A program made the position numbers and the translations under genes. 20,923 nucleotides of DNA from Mycoplasmatota bacterium (GTDB lineage: Bacteria; Bacillota_I; Bacilli_A; Izemoplasmatales; Izemoplasmataceae), in the NCBI GenBank assembly GCA_030636545.1, contig DAOVWR010000012.1:1-20923 (forward strand), read 5' to 3'. How positions within the stretch are numbered: position 1 is the first letter of the stretch; every line of letters starts with the position of its first letter. The notes beneath the pieces were generated by a model that was not told the origin of the DNA, searched no databases, and worked only from the letters and a program-made list of their open reading frames with translations. Positions 1 to 7,298 of this stretch are shown piece by piece.

Positions 1-462
1 AATGATGATCAAGCGCATTTCTACGTAGTTGGAAGGAACTCTCTCTCAATTCCGCTTAGTGATTTACCATCGTCACTTCATAATATTGATTTTGCAGATC
101 AGGTAAATAATCCATCCGTATTTTACAATAATCTATTTAACGGAATTGACGATTTGCTTGTTCTTGAAAAAAGTTTTTGGGGGCCAATGGTAGTGTTGGT
201 TGAAATGTTTGTTACAATTGCTTTTTATCTAGTATTTATATTAATGAGTGCATCGTTCTTAAAAATGAGACATAAAGTAATTCCATTTAAAGAAACGTTC
301 ACACTAACAACATATTCTTCAACATCACTATTCATTATCCTAACATTTTATTCAATGCTCGATTTAAATATTATTATTATAGTCATTTTATTAGTAATAT
401 CATTCAGACAAAACGGCATTATGAGTAGAGAAATAGATAGAAGACTAAAAAATAAATCTTGA
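1..462 (+). CDS. C-terminal part of a membrane protein, family not identified
   Basis: The reading frame is open from the first base and ends at a TGA at 460-462, so this is the last 153 residues of a gene that begins upstream. A TTG at 154 could act as a start but has no convincing ribosome binding site, and the frame upstream of it is equally protein-like. The first ~55 residues look soluble or extracytoplasmic. Two hydrophobic stretches follow, roughly residues 60-85 and 100-138, the second probably two short helices, and then a basic tail rich in Arg and Lys. This layout resembles small Firmicute inner-membrane families such as DUF1189, but I see no diagnostic motif and leave it unnamed. 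The TGA stop shows that UGA is not read as tryptophan in this organism. The leuS promoter overlaps its end. Confidence 0.6.
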   Translation, partial: NDDQAHFYVVGRNSLSIPLSDLPSSLHNIDFADQVNNPSVFYNNLFNGIDDLLVLEKSFWGPMVVLVEMFVTIAFYLVFILMSASFLKMRHKVIPFKETFTLTTYSSTSLFIILTFYSMLDLNIIIIVILLVISFRQNGIMSREIDRRLKNKS

Positions 463-487
463 TATAGCAAAGTCCTTATGTTATCAT
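459..487 (+). promoter_or_regulatory. Predicted sigma-A promoter of the leuS T-box transcript
   Basis: A TTGATA box (459-464) and a TATCAT box (482-487) are separated by exactly 17 bases, so transcription would start near 494, just before the T-box stem I. The -35 box overlaps the stop codon of the preceding gene, so leuS is its own transcription unit. Confidence 0.6.
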
Positions 488-493
488 ACATTT

Positions 494-722
494 AGATAAA
501 ACGAAGAACTAGAAATAGTAGTAATTTACTTATTTAAAGAGACTTAGTGGTGCTGTAAACTAGGAATAAGTCATTACGAATTAGTCTAGGGAGTTACTTA
601 GGTGCAACACGTGAGCTTAAGTCGTAATTCTTGCGTTAAAAGATGAAGAGCTAGATCTATTCTAGAACCAAGGTGGTACCGCGGAAATTATAATTCGTCC
701 TTATTTTTAAGGGCGATTTTTT
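494..722 (+). promoter_or_regulatory. T-box riboswitch sensing tRNA-Leu (specifier UUA), upstream of leuS
   Basis: The 3' part carries the T-box core AAGGTGGTACCGCGG at 670-684. Its tRNA-acceptor bulge TGGT (674-677) matches an ACCA 3' end, as expected for tRNA-Leu with discriminator A. In stem I, AGTA (517-520) followed by GTAAT (521-525) pairs with ATTAC (573-577), and GAA (578-580) completes the loop-E motif. The next codon, TTA (581-583), is therefore the specifier and encodes leucine, agreeing with the downstream leuS. AAGG (670-673) can pair with CCTT (699-702) to form the antiterminator, and the same CCTT is the 5' arm of the terminator, so the two are mutually exclusive. Uncharged tRNA-Leu should therefore turn leuS on. 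Confidence 0.93.
695..722 (+). terminator. Conditional terminator of the leuS T-box
   Basis: TCGTCCTT (695-702) pairs with AAGGGCGA (709-716), including one G-U pair, around a 6-base loop. A run of six T residues (717-722) follows. This is the off-state structure of the T-box. Confidence 0.88.
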
Positions 723-745
723 ATTTTAAAAAAGGAGTGATTACT

Positions 746-3145
746 ATGATTTATAACCACAAAGAAATTGAACAAAAATGGCAGAAGCATTGGTACGATA
801 ATGAACGATTTAAAGCTATTGATTTTTCTGATAAACCTAAATATTACGCATTAGTGGAATTCCCATACCCTTCAGGGCAAGGAATGCATGTTGGGCATAT
901 TAGAGCTTATTCTAGCCTTGAAATAGTAGCGCGTAAAAGAAGAATGGAAGGGTATAATGTCTTATTTCCAATTGGTTTTGATGCTTTTGGTCTTCCGACT
1001 GAAAACTACGCTATTAAAACAGGAATTCATCCAAGAGTTGTAACTGATACAAATATTAAAGTATTTACAAATCAGCTAAAACAAGCTGGCTTTAGTTTCG
1101 ATTTTGATCGAGTAGTTGATACAACAGATGAAGAGTACTATAAATGGACACAATGGATTTTTGTTCAAATGTTTAAAAGAGGATTAGCCTACAGAGACAA
1201 AACTTATATTAACTTTTGTCCAAGCTGTAAGGTAGTTCTTTCGAACGAAGAAAGTCAAGGCGGTAAATGTGATCGCTGTGATACTGTTGTTGTTCAAAAA
1301 GAAAAAGACGTTTGGTTTTTGAAAATTACAGATCACGCTGAAAGACTACTTCAGGGATTAAAAGAGCTAGATACACTACCTCGTATAACAATAGAACAAG
1401 AGAACTGGATTGGTAAATCAGTTGGTGCTCATGTTGATTTTAAAGTAAAAGATACTGATGAATCATTAATGGTATTTACAACAAGACCAGATACATTATT
1501 TGGATCAACTTTTATGGTAATAGCTCCTGAACATAGTATTATTGAAAGACAAAAAGACAAAATCAATAATTTAGATGAAATATATCAATATAAAGAAAAT
1601 GCTAAACTAAAAACAGAATTTGAAAGAGTAGAACTAGCAAAAGATAAAACTGGTGTTAAAATTGATGGCCTAGTAGCAATCAATCCAGTAAACAATAAAG
1701 AAATACCAATCTTTGTTGCTGATTACGTAATGATCGGTTACGGAACTGGAGCTATAATGGCTGTTCCTGGACACGACACAAGAGATTATGAATTTGCTAC
1801 TAAATATAACCTAGAGATAATTGAAGTTATCTCAGGTGGAGATATTACTAAAGAAGCTTATACCGATTCATACGAAGGAATACTGGTTAACAGTGGCTTA
1901 ATTAATGGCTTAAAAGTTCCTGAAGCTAAAATAAAAATTATTAAATTCTTAGAAGAAAAAAATATTGGTAAAGAAGCTGTAAACTTTAAGATGAAAGATT
2001 GGGCTTTTAACCGTCAAAGATACTGGGGAGAACCAATTCCAATTATTCATTGTCCTAAATGCGGGATGGTCCATGTACCTGAAGAAGATTTACCAGTAGT
2101 ATTACCTGTTGTTGAAAAGTTCGAGCCAAGTGATGAAGGAGAAAGTCCATTATCAACTATCGAAGAATTTATTAACACAACGTGTCCACAGTGCGGCGGA
2201 CCCGCTAAAAGAGAAACAGATACAATGCCACAATGGGCTGGATCAAGTTGGTATTTCCTAAGATATATTGATCCAAGAAATACTGAAAAACTAGCTGATT
2301 TTGATAAACTTAAATACTGGCTCCAAGTAGATTGGTATAATGGTGGAATGGAACATGTAACTAGACATGTTATCTATTCAAGATTTTGGCATCAATTCCT
2401 TTATGATATTGGTGTAGTACCTACAGAAGAACCGTACAAGAGAAGGACGGCTCAAGGATTAATTTTAGGACCTGATGGCGATAAGATGAGTAAATCAAAA
2501 GGAAATATCGTTAATCCATATGATATTATCGGTGTTTACGGAGCAGACACTCTTCGTTTGTATATTCTTTTTATCGGAGATTATGAACAATCAACTCCGT
2601 GGAATGAAAATGGTGTAAAGGGTGCAAGAAGATTTTTAGATAAACTTGCTAGACTTGAAGATAAAGTAACTGATGAAATAAATGATAATTATCAACCGAT
2701 TCTTCATAAAACAATTAAGATGGTAAGTGCTGACATTGAGAATGTAAAATTCAACACAGCAATCGCAAAATTGATGACATTAGTTAACGAATTAACGAAA
2801 GAAAATCACATATTTAAAGAAGACTTTGAGATGTTACTTAAGATTGTTAACCCATTTGCTCCACATATTACTGAAGAACTATGGCAAAGACTTGGTCATA
2901 AGGACGACATGGTTAATGCAGAGTGGCCTCAGTACAATGAAAATAAGATGATTGAATCTACTATTGAGATGGTGGTCAGTATAAACGGTAAGGTCCGAGA
3001 TAAGATTAGACTGCCTTTAGATACACCTAAGGAAGAAGTAATTAGTATCGCAACTTCAACTGATAGAATAAAAGAACTGACATCTGGCAAGGAAATCAGA
3101 AAAATAATAGTAGTACCTAATAAATTAGTGAATATCGTTATATAA
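746..3145 (+). CDS. leuS: Leucine--tRNA ligase (LeuRS)
   Basis: Charges tRNA-Leu with leucine in the cytoplasm, a class I synthetase with a post-transfer editing domain. The start is ATG 746, giving 799 residues, because GGAG (734-737) sits 8 bases before it; the in-frame GTG at 737 overlaps that site. The bacterial HIGH-type signature appears as PYPSGQGMHVGH, with HVGH at residues 48-51. The KMSKS loop is at 580-584. Two CxxC pairs (CPSC 158-161 and CDRC 175-178) form a likely zinc site in the insertion after the first catalytic half. Two more CxxC pairs lie in the HCPKCG and CPQCGG stretches before the GSSWYFLRY segment. A TTRPDT motif marks the editing domain. Length is close to the usual bacterial LeuRS, and nothing is missing. 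Expression is controlled by the tRNA-Leu T-box, and a strong terminator follows, so the gene is monocistronic. Confidence 0.97.
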   Translation: MIYNHKEIEQKWQKHWYDNERFKAIDFSDKPKYYALVEFPYPSGQGMHVGHIRAYSSLEIVARKRRMEGYNVLFPIGFDAFGLPTENYAIKTGIHPRVVTDTNIKVFTNQLKQAGFSFDFDRVVDTTDEEYYKWTQWIFVQMFKRGLAYRDKTYINFCPSCKVVLSNEESQGGKCDRCDTVVVQKEKDVWFLKITDHAERLLQGLKELDTLPRITIEQENWIGKSVGAHVDFKVKDTDESLMVFTTRPDTLFGSTFMVIAPEHSIIERQKDKINNLDEIYQYKENAKLKTEFERVELAKDKTGVKIDGLVAINPVNNKEIPIFVADYVMIGYGTGAIMAVPGHDTRDYEFATKYNLEIIEVISGGDITKEAYTDSYEGILVNSGLINGLKVPEAKIKIIKFLEEKNIGKEAVNFKMKDWAFNRQRYWGEPIPIIHCPKCGMVHVPEEDLPVVLPVVEKFEPSDEGESPLSTIEEFINTTCPQCGGPAKRETDTMPQWAGSSWYFLRYIDPRNTEKLADFDKLKYWLQVDWYNGGMEHVTRHVIYSRFWHQFLYDIGVVPTEEPYKRRTAQGLILGPDGDKMSKSKGNIVNPYDIIGVYGADTLRLYILFIGDYEQSTPWNENGVKGARRFLDKLARLEDKVTDEINDNYQPILHKTIKMVSADIENVKFNTAIAKLMTLVNELTKENHIFKEDFEMLLKIVNPFAPHITEELWQRLGHKDDMVNAEWPQYNENKMIESTIEMVVSINGKVRDKIRLPLDTPKEEVISIATSTDRIKELTSGKEIRKIIVVPNKLVNIVI

Positions 3146-3146
3146 A

Positions 3147-3172
3147 AACACTTCAAACGAAGTGTTTTTTTT
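3147..3172 (+). terminator. Intrinsic terminator after leuS
   Basis: AACACTTC (3147-3154) and GAAGTGTT (3159-3166) form a perfect 8-bp stem closed by an AAAC loop. The T run continues to 3172. Confidence 0.92.
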
Positions 3173-3199
3173 ATGCTATAATTATAATAGGTGATGAAG

Positions 3200-3790
3200 A
3201 TGAAGAAGAAATTAATGATTGTAATTACAGTTTCAGCTTTTATAGGTATTTTACTAGATACAATAGTCCATGTTTTTATTGAACCAAGTATAGCGTTAAC
3301 TATTAAACTATATTTATATTTTACAATTCAATCTAATCTTATTGTATTTATCTACTTTTTGTTAATTCTTCTTGATGAAAAAAGAGATAAAGGAAGATAT
3401 CGAAGTATGTTTGGTGGAGTCCTAATATACATTTTTATTACAATGAGCGTATTTATTATCTTCTTACAAGCTATTTTTCACCCGACAGGTGTGGGATTTT
3501 TTGGAAATCTATTTGTTCACTATATTACACCAGGGTTAGTTATCACATATTTTATCTATGAACGACAAAACTATCATTTTGAATATAAGGATGTATTACT
3601 TTGGCTAATTTATCCTCTATCATATATTGCTTTCGTCATAATTTTAGGCTCACTCACAGGCGATTACTTATATCCGTTTTTCCAAGTTGAAGTAGTTGGA
3701 ATACTGGGAATCGTTATCGCCATGTCTTCGCTAATAATTCTTTTCTTGTTATTGAGTTTTTTAGTTATGAAAATGGTTTCAAATGATTAA
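3200..3790 (+). CDS. Pr6Pr-type (FAR-17a/AIG1-like) integral membrane protein
   Basis: A 196-residue protein with about six hydrophobic segments: a short lysine-rich N terminus, helices spread along the chain, and a final helix at the C terminus. The segments FTIQSNLIV (about residues 42-50), IFHPTG and FVHYITPGL (about residues 94-117) match what I recall of the Pr6Pr membrane family, where a conserved QSN and a later HY..P motif recur. The biochemical role of these bacterial proteins is not established. ATG 3200 is chosen because AGGTG (3189-3193) is 6 bases upstream; GTG 3191 and ATG 3194 overlap that site. TATAAT boxes at 3177-3182 and 3183-3188 would give a very short leader, with no good -35 box. 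The gene stands alone between the leuS terminator and the catabolic operon. Confidence 0.75.
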   Translation: MKKKLMIVITVSAFIGILLDTIVHVFIEPSIALTIKLYLYFTIQSNLIVFIYFLLILLDEKRDKGRYRSMFGGVLIYIFITMSVFIIFLQAIFHPTGVGFFGNLFVHYITPGLVITYFIYERQNYHFEYKDVLLWLIYPLSYIAFVIILGSLTGDYLYPFFQVEVVGILGIVIAMSSLIILFLLLSFLVMKMVSND

Positions 3791-3802
3791 ATTGCAACTT
3801 TA

Positions 3803-3848
3803 CCTATATTGACTATATCGCTTTATTTAGTCTTTTAGCTAATATAGG
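3803..3848 (+). terminator. Possible terminator-like hairpin after the Pr6Pr gene
   Basis: CCTATATT (3803-3810) pairs with AATATAGG (3841-3848), and inside it GACTA (3811-3815) pairs with TAGTC (3828-3832), with an 8-base bulge on the 3' side. Only an interrupted T-rich tail (GCTTTGTTT) follows, so termination would be inefficient. The rest of 3849-3897 is AT-rich with nothing else recognised. Confidence 0.35.
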
Positions 3849-3897
3849 GCTTTGTTTAAACATTTCACAATTTTTTATTTTTTATTTAGCGAAAATC

Positions 3898-3926
3898 TTG
3901 AAAATACTATTTATAAATGATATAAT
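3898..3926 (+). promoter_or_regulatory. Strong predicted sigma-A promoter of the oxoacid oxidoreductase operon
   Basis: TTGAAA (3898-3903) and a consensus TATAAT (3921-3926) are separated by exactly 17 bases. Transcription should start near 3932-3934, leaving a leader of about 90 bases before the first ATG at 4024. Confidence 0.8.
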
Positions 3927-3934
3927 ATTTTATG

Positions 3935-3948
3935 TAAAAGCGCTTTCA
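3935..3948 (+). promoter_or_regulatory. Catabolite-responsive element (cre), predicted CcpA operator
   Basis: TAAAAGCGCTTTCA matches the high-affinity cre form TGAAAGCGCTTTCA at 13 of 14 positions and contains the perfect palindrome AAAGCGCTTT (3937-3946). It lies immediately after the predicted transcription start. In Firmicutes, CcpA bound in that position represses transcription. The inference is that the operon is shut off when preferred sugars are available. No ccpA or hprK gene is in the window to confirm the regulator. Confidence 0.75.
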
Positions 3949-3974
3949 TTAAGACGGTGTAAATTTTACTAATT

Positions 3975-4013
3975 GAGGAGGGAGGAAATCCTGGTTTTTT
4001 TTGTGTGATTTCC
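3975..4013 (+). promoter_or_regulatory. Leader with a displaced Shine-Dalgarno and a hairpin before the first operon gene
   Basis: A very strong anti-16S match, GAGGAGGGAGG (3975-3985), ends 38 bases before the ATG at 4024, too far for normal initiation. Between them, GGAAATC (3984-3990) pairs perfectly with GATTTCC (4007-4013) around a 16-base loop that contains eight consecutive T residues (3995-4002). Folding would use the last two G residues of the purine run but bring GAGGAGG to within about 12 unpaired bases of the start. No other ribosome binding site precedes the ATG. Confidence 0.5.
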
Positions 4014-4023
4014 GACTAATTTT

Positions 4024-4680
4024 ATGAGAAGAATTACAATTATATCTGGGCACTATGGTAGTGGTAAAAGCGAAATTAGTGCTAATTTAGCAATTCAGAA
4101 GAAAATTGATTATCTAGTAGACCTAGATATTATCAATCCATATTTCAGAACCCGTAGTTTAGATAAACTATTTGAAAAAAATAACATTCATCTAGTTGAA
4201 TCAACTGTTAAGGGGATGCTTGGGAGTGATTTGCCTTATGTATCAGGTGAAGGAGTTATTCCATTTGTTAATCCTAACATAACAGCTATCTACGATCTTG
4301 GTGGAACTGAAAATGGGGTTAGGGTTTTAATTCAATTTTTAGATAGAGTTAAAGACATTAATGAAATTGATTTTCTTTGTACTGTAAACATCTTTAGACC
4401 TGAAACTAGTGACGTAAAGAGTATCTTACAAACTATTTCAATGTATGAAGCTGTTACTCAACTTAAGATTACTGGGCTAATAAATAATACGAATTTAATC
4501 AAAGAAACAACAGAGGAAGATATTATTAGAGGCGAAGAAATATTAAAAGAAGTAAGTAAAAAATTAAATATTCCAATACTATATACAGTAGTGGAAGAAA
4601 ATAACAATCAGTCATACAAATATATTTTTTTAGGCGAAAGACTTGTACTTACAAGATATATTGCTAAAAGATGGCTCTAG
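4024..4680 (+). CDS. P-loop ATPase (MinD/ParA-like) heading the oxoacid oxidoreductase operon
   Basis: A 218-residue cytoplasmic nucleotide-binding protein. The Walker A loop GHYGSGKS is at residues 9-16, a MinD/ParA/CobQ-like switch segment VDLDIINPYF at 32-41, and a Walker-B-like YDLGG at 90-94. The signature second lysine of classical ParA/MinD proteins is absent (His10-Tyr11 stand there). There is no CxxC, which argues against an ApbC/Nbp35-type iron-sulfur carrier. The start is fixed by the family's usual N terminus just before the P-loop and by a TGA at 4006-4008 in the same frame. The gene has no adjacent Shine-Dalgarno (see the leader feature). It is followed after 13 bases by the ferredoxin-like subunit. 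Its role is unknown; maturation, assembly or regulation of the oxidoreductase is a guess from position alone. Confidence 0.8.
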   Translation: MRRITIISGHYGSGKSEISANLAIQKKIDYLVDLDIINPYFRTRSLDKLFEKNNIHLVESTVKGMLGSDLPYVSGEGVIPFVNPNITAIYDLGGTENGVRVLIQFLDRVKDINEIDFLCTVNIFRPETSDVKSILQTISMYEAVTQLKITGLINNTNLIKETTEEDIIRGEEILKEVSKKLNIPILYTVVEENNNQSYKYIFLGERLVLTRYIAKRWL

Positions 4681-4693
4681 GAGGAAACAAATA

Positions 4694-4924
4694 ATGGCAA
4701 AAGGTCGAATAATTATTGATATAGAAAGATGTAAGGGATGTGCTTTATGTAACTCTTACTGTCCGGTAAACATTTTAGATTTAGATATAACAACAACAAA
4801 CTTAAAAGGGTATACACCATTAATTTCAACAGATCCTGACAAATGTATCGCTTGTGGATTTTGTGCTATTATGTGTCCTGATTCAGTTATAACTGTTGAA
4901 AGATTTATTAAGGAGGCAAAATAA
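4694..4924 (+). CDS. 2-oxoacid:ferredoxin oxidoreductase, delta (2x[4Fe-4S] ferredoxin-like) subunit
   Basis: A 76-residue dicluster ferredoxin. The cluster motifs are C13xxC16xxC19xxxC23P and C51xxC54xxC57xxxC61P, with the usual pseudo-twofold spacing. In the four-subunit oxidoreductases this subunit passes electrons from the thiamine diphosphate site to external ferredoxin. Start ATG 4694 is chosen because GGAGG (4680-4684), overlapping the previous TAG stop, is 9 bases upstream; the same frame is open further 5' inside the ATPase gene but without a site. The stop overlaps the next ATG by one base (TAATG), and AGGAGG for the next gene lies in its last codons, so the two are translationally coupled. 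Confidence 0.93.
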   Translation: MAKGRIIIDIERCKGCALCNSYCPVNILDLDITTTNLKGYTPLISTDPDKCIACGFCAIMCPDSVITVERFIKEAK

Positions 4925-5994
4925 TGAGTAAAGTATTAATGAAGGGTAATGAAGCCATGGCTTTAGCTGCTATTAAAGCAGGTTGTGAAGCATTTTATGG
5001 TTACCCAATAACACCACAAAATGAACTTCCTGAATACTTATCTAAACATATGGCATTACATGGTAGAGTATTTGTTCAAGCTGAAAGTGAAGTAGCTGCG
5101 ATAAATATGGTTTATGGTGCAGCTGGAGCTGGAGCTAGAGTATTAACTTCATCATCTAGTCCTGGTATTGCACTTAAGCAAGAAGGAATTAGTTATATGG
5201 CTGGAGCAGAACTTCCTGCAGTAATAATTAATGTAATGAGAGGTGGACCTGGTCTTGGAGGTATCCAACCAAGTCAAGCTGATTATAAACAAATTACTAG
5301 AGGTGGAGGGAACGGAGATTATTATTTATACGCTCTAGCACCCGAAACTTTGCAAGAAGCAGTAGACTTAATAAAAGAAGCATTTGATATAGCTGATTAT
5401 TATAGAAATCCAGTAATGATCGCAGTAGATGGTCTTATTGGACAAATGATGGAACCTGTTGATTTAGATAGAGAAGTTCCTAAGTGGGACTTAACTCCTA
5501 AAACTTGGGTAGCTGATGGAAATAGAAAAAATCGTGAAAGAAATGTAATTAATAGCTTATATTTAGATCCAAATGACCTAGAAAATCATAATTTACATCT
5601 AAAAGAAAAGTTTGATGATATGAGAAAAAATCATCAAAGATATGAACTTGTAAATATGAAAAATGCGGAAATTGCGATTGTTGCATACGGAAGTGTATCA
5701 AGAATTGCAAGAACAGCAATTGAAATTTTAGCTGAACAAGGAATTAAGTGTGGAATCTTAAGACCAATCACTTTATTCCCTTACCCTAAAAAAGCTTTTC
5801 ATGCATTACCAAAGACTGTTAAAGATTTATTAGTTGTCGAAATGAGTACTGGTCAAATGCTAGAGGATGTAAAATTATCTAATGAGTGTCATCTTCCAGT
5901 TCATTTCTTTGGACGTGTTGGTGGAATCATTCCAGAGGCTCAAGAAATTGTTGATAAAGTCTTAGAAATTGTAGGCGGTGAAAAACATGAATAA
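4924..5994 (+). CDS. vorB: 2-oxoacid:ferredoxin oxidoreductase, alpha subunit, VorB type (3-methyl-2-oxobutanoate)
   Basis: The 356-residue alpha subunit carries the pyrimidine-binding fold of the thiamine enzyme. The YPITP motif is at residues 27-31 (in GYPITPQNELPEYL), followed by the QAESEVAAINM and SSSSPGIALKQEGISY stretches and RGGPGLGGIQPSQ. From memory these match the VorB group (3-methyl-2-oxobutanoate, that is 2-oxoisovalerate, oxidoreductase) closely. They fit the clostridial VorB proteins better than KorA or PorA, although substrate specificity cannot be proved from sequence. A C-terminal transketolase-like domain (about residues 245-350) follows. The reaction oxidatively decarboxylates a 2-oxoacid with CoA to acyl-CoA and CO2, reducing ferredoxin. 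AGGAGG (4911-4916) precedes the ATG. The downstream ptb-buk pair supports branched-chain or short-chain acyl-CoA as product. Confidence 0.9.
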   Translation: MSKVLMKGNEAMALAAIKAGCEAFYGYPITPQNELPEYLSKHMALHGRVFVQAESEVAAINMVYGAAGAGARVLTSSSSPGIALKQEGISYMAGAELPAVIINVMRGGPGLGGIQPSQADYKQITRGGGNGDYYLYALAPETLQEAVDLIKEAFDIADYYRNPVMIAVDGLIGQMMEPVDLDREVPKWDLTPKTWVADGNRKNRERNVINSLYLDPNDLENHNLHLKEKFDDMRKNHQRYELVNMKNAEIAIVAYGSVSRIARTAIEILAEQGIKCGILRPITLFPYPKKAFHALPKTVKDLLVVEMSTGQMLEDVKLSNECHLPVHFFGRVGGIIPEAQEIVDKVLEIVGGEKHE

Positions 5995-6748
5995 CGTGAA
6001 AACTGTTTATAAGAAAAGTGAAGGATTAACTGATAAATATATGACTTACTGTCCAGGATGTACACATGGAGTAATTCATAAAATTGTTGCAGAAGTATTA
6101 GTTGAACTTGATGTCCTTGATAGAACTATTGGAATTTCAAGTGTTGGATGTAGTGTTTTAAATTATGATTTCTTTAATTGTGACATGCAACAAGCTGCAC
6201 ACGGACGTGCACCAGCTGTTGCTACAGGAATAAAAAGAGTAAGACCAAATAGTATTATCTTCACATACCAAGGTGATGGAGACTTGGCATCAATTGGGAT
6301 TGCTGAAGCGATTCACGCAGCACATCGTGGTGAAAATATCACTATTGTATTCGTTAATAATGCAATTTACGGCATGACAGGCGGACAAATGGCGCCAACT
6401 ACATTAATTGGCCAAAAAACAACAACTTCACCTAACGGTAGAGATGCTAAAACGCAAGGATTACCATTAAGAATAGCTGAAATGATGGCTACAATCCCTG
6501 GAGCTACTTATATTGAAAGAGTTAGTGTCCATAACCCTCAACACGTTAGAAAAGCTAAAAAAGCATTAATGAAAGCATTCACTATTCAAAAGGAAAATAA
6601 AGGATTTACATTGATAGAATTCATTTCTACATGTCCAGTTAACTGGGGTATGACTCCAAAAGACGCAGTCGATTGGGCTGTTGATAATATGATCCCTTAT
6701 TATCCATTAGGGGTATTTAAAGATGCGACAGTAGGTGAAGAAAAATGA
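5987..6748 (+). CDS. 2-oxoacid:ferredoxin oxidoreductase, beta (thiamine diphosphate) subunit
   Basis: The 253-residue catalytic subunit holds thiamine diphosphate and one [4Fe-4S] cluster. The diphosphate/Mg2+ motif starts GDGD at residues 96-99 and ends with NN at 124-125. Probable cluster ligands are C22 and C25 (CPGC), C55 and C216 (TCPVNWG), the pattern seen in this family. ATG 5987 is preferred: GGTG (5976-5979) is 7 bases upstream, whereas the in-frame GTG at 5978 would be part of that site. The start overlaps the alpha gene by 8 bases, and the stop overlaps the gamma start as ATGA. This arrangement suggests coupled translation to keep subunits equimolar. Length is normal for VOR/KOR beta subunits. 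Confidence 0.93.
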   Translation: MNNVKTVYKKSEGLTDKYMTYCPGCTHGVIHKIVAEVLVELDVLDRTIGISSVGCSVLNYDFFNCDMQQAAHGRAPAVATGIKRVRPNSIIFTYQGDGDLASIGIAEAIHAAHRGENITIVFVNNAIYGMTGGQMAPTTLIGQKTTTSPNGRDAKTQGLPLRIAEMMATIPGATYIERVSVHNPQHVRKAKKALMKAFTIQKENKGFTLIEFISTCPVNWGMTPKDAVDWAVDNMIPYYPLGVFKDATVGEEK

Positions 6749-7284
6749 TTAGTGAAAAAGTAATTATCGCTGGATTTGGTGGCCAAGGTGTAATGTTAAT
6801 GGGACAACTATTAAGTTATACGGCAACTGCTAAAGAATTAAATACATTATGGTTCCCTTCTTACGGTCCTGAGACCAGAGGTGGGACTGCAAATTGTAGT
6901 GTTACAATCAGTGAAACTGATGTTAATAGTCCGGTAATTTCAACACCAGATTCTATAATCATTATGAATAAGCCTTCACTTGATAAGTTTCAGCCTAAAC
7001 TTAGAAAAGATGGGCATTTATTCTTAAATACTAGTCTTGTTAAAGATGTGAAATTAAGAAATGATCTTAATATATATAAGATTCCAGCAAACGATATAGC
7101 TATGGAACTTGGTAACTTGAAAGTAGCAAATATGGTAATGCTAGGAGCGTATTTAGAAGTCACTAAAGTATTTGATCCAGAAAGTGTATTAGAAGTATTG
7201 AAGAAGAAATTTACAGGTTCAAAAGCAACGCTTATTGAAATTAATAAGAAAGCTTTAGAAGCAGGTAAACAAGCAGTTTTATAA
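6745..7284 (+). CDS. 2-oxoacid:ferredoxin oxidoreductase, gamma subunit
   Basis: A 179-residue subunit of the pyruvate/ketoisovalerate oxidoreductase gamma family. It opens with the glycine-rich GFGGQGVMLMGQLL (residues 10-23) and has the typical SYGPETRGGTANCSV segment (about residues 39-53), both conserved in these subunits. It helps bind CoA and completes the heterotetramer. The ATG overlaps the beta stop (ATGA, 6745-6748), with AGGTGA about 7 bases upstream inside the beta gene. Fourteen bases separate it from ptb, with GGGG as the next ribosome binding site. No cysteine cluster is expected or seen. Confidence 0.92.
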   Translation: MISEKVIIAGFGGQGVMLMGQLLSYTATAKELNTLWFPSYGPETRGGTANCSVTISETDVNSPVISTPDSIIIMNKPSLDKFQPKLRKDGHLFLNTSLVKDVKLRNDLNIYKIPANDIAMELGNLKVANMVMLGAYLEVTKVFDPESVLEVLKKKFTGSKATLIEINKKALEAGKQAVL

Positions 7285-7298
7285 GGGGTTGGATTAAA

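Noticed and set aside
737..745. Upstream in-frame starts (GTG 737 for leuS; similarly GTG 12785 for secA, GTG 5978 for the beta subunit, GTG 11637 for the Cys/His protein)
   Set aside because: Each overlaps the ribosome binding site of a better-placed start a few codons later; the later starts also fit family N termini where known.
3983..4002. Short stem (AGG/CCT) followed by eight T residues in the operon leader, as an attenuator terminator
   Set aside because: Only 3-4 base pairs with a very tight loop; too weak for termination and mutually exclusive with the perfect 7-bp stem at 3984-4013.
4001..4027. Mini leader peptide from TTG 4001 ending in ATGA at the ATPase start
   Set aside because: The spacing from the purine run is about 15 bases and the peptide is only eight codons; kept as a hypothesis in the findings but not called as a gene.
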